A stretch of DNA of 6,259 nt from Ferroglobus sp. GTDB lineage: Archaea > Halobacteriota > Archaeoglobi > Archaeoglobales > Archaeoglobaceae. Where the stretch lies: NCBI GenBank assembly GCA_015523665.1, contig WAJX01000240.1, positions 1 through 6,259 of the forward strand. The letters run 5' to 3'. Both the position numbers and the translations under genes were made by a program. Under the pieces are notes generated by a model. That model saw only the letters and a list, made by a program, of their open reading frames with translations, searched no databases and was not told the DNA's origin. This document shows positions 5,843-6,259 of this stretch, piece after piece; the stretch's first letter is position 1; each line of letters starts with the position of its first letter.

Positions 5843-6259
5843 TCTAAGGATTGTTAGAGTTATAGCAGATTATCAATTTGGTAAAGGAGCCGGAAAAGCT
5901 CTATTTCCAGAAAGTTGTAGTTTTATAATCTCCCATACCGGTAAGATCAGGCAGATTATAGATAATGGTAAGAGGATAGCAACTTTAAAAGCTGACTCTG
6001 GATGGTTAACACTCAGTATTGAGGGGGCGAGGAGATTGAAAGACGTTTTTCCATATCCGAAATTAAGAGTAGTTGTCATCAAAGATGTTGCAGAATTCAT
6101 AGCTAAAGGGGGAAATGTCTTTGCAAAGCATGTTGCTGATGTTGATGAAGATATAAGGGCTAATGATGAAGTCATCGTTGTTGATGAGGATGATAATCTT
6201 CTTGCAACGGGAAAAGCGATTTTATCTTCATACGAGATGTTAGATTTCAATAGAGGTGT
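5832..6259 (+). CDS. PUA-domain RNA-binding protein (archaeal TGT C-terminal-like, COG1370 type), C-terminus cut by window edge
   Basis: The 142 visible residues run off the right edge without a stop. They match the C2-plus-PUA module found at the end of archaeal tRNA-guanine transglycosylase/archaeosine enzymes and also as stand-alone proteins. Landmarks are VIADYQFGKGAGKALFP (10-26), SHTGKIR (34-40), DSGWLTLSIEGARRL (55-69), then the PUA core with VVVIKDVAEFIAKGGNVFAKHV (80-101), IRANDEVIVVDEDD (108-121) and LLATGKAILSSYEM (123-136). PUA domains bind structured RNA, often the tRNA acceptor stem. No transglycosylase barrel precedes it, so this is a free-standing PUA protein rather than a complete TGT. 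The ATG overlaps the previous gene by 11 bases, so the two are almost certainly co-transcribed. Its cellular role is unknown; RNA modification or translation is the family-level expectation. Family confidence is high. Confidence 0.88.
   Translation, partial: MEDNLRIVRVIADYQFGKGAGKALFPESCSFIISHTGKIRQIIDNGKRIATLKADSGWLTLSIEGARRLKDVFPYPKLRVVVIKDVAEFIAKGGNVFAKHVADVDEDIRANDEVIVVDEDDNLLATGKAILSSYEMLDFNRG

Noticed and set aside
5873..6250. Minus-strand open frame of 125 codons
   Set aside because: It is antisense to the PUA gene, which carries clear motifs and a strong ribosome site.

Overview
The window looks archaeal, most likely from a euryarchaeon. Arginine is mostly AGA/AGG and isoleucine often ATA, and the base composition is clearly AT-rich. 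Start sites have TATA-like boxes and little Shine-Dalgarno signal. The gene content also fits: a tungsten-type aldehyde:ferredoxin oxidoreductase, a secreted Lon-like protease with no ATPase, a DUF92 membrane protein, a non-canonical cis-prenyltransferase subunit and a PUA-domain RNA-binding protein. An Archaeoglobi-like or methanogen-related anaerobe would fit, but this is inference and a genus cannot be read from the window.

Layout. From 1 to 1669 (minus strand) lies an aldehyde:ferredoxin oxidoreductase family gene. Its C-terminal end runs off the left edge, and 556 residues are visible. From 1670 to 2088 there is a non-coding spacer between divergent genes. It holds the two outward promoters and a possible 262-bp MITE-like element with short terminal inverted repeats and a 5-bp direct repeat. 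From 2089 to 3936 (plus) is a signal-peptide-bearing, C-terminally anchored S16 (Lon-like) serine protease. A T-rich stretch and a small hairpin separate it from the convergent minus-strand gene at 3990-5177, a multi-pass DUF92 protein related to VTE6-type phytyl-phosphate kinases. Only 38 bp away and divergent, at 5216-5842 (plus), is a 208-residue protein of the undecaprenyl diphosphate synthase superfamily. It lacks the catalytic motif but keeps the C-terminal half and an NgBR/Nus1-like Arg-x-Gly ending. Its last 11 bases overlap a PUA-domain gene (5832 onward), which runs off the right edge.

How the genes may work together. The most coherent unit is the divergent pair DUF92 / cis-prenyltransferase-like subunit. 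One family phosphorylates long-chain isoprenyl phosphates in plants and cyanobacteria; the other is the non-catalytic half of two-subunit enzymes that make polyprenyl (dolichol-type) carrier lipids. Together they suggest a locus for making or recycling glycosyl-carrier lipid in the archaeal membrane. The PUA gene is translationally coupled to the prenyltransferase-like gene, without an obvious biochemical link. The oxidoreductase and the external protease look like independent neighbours.
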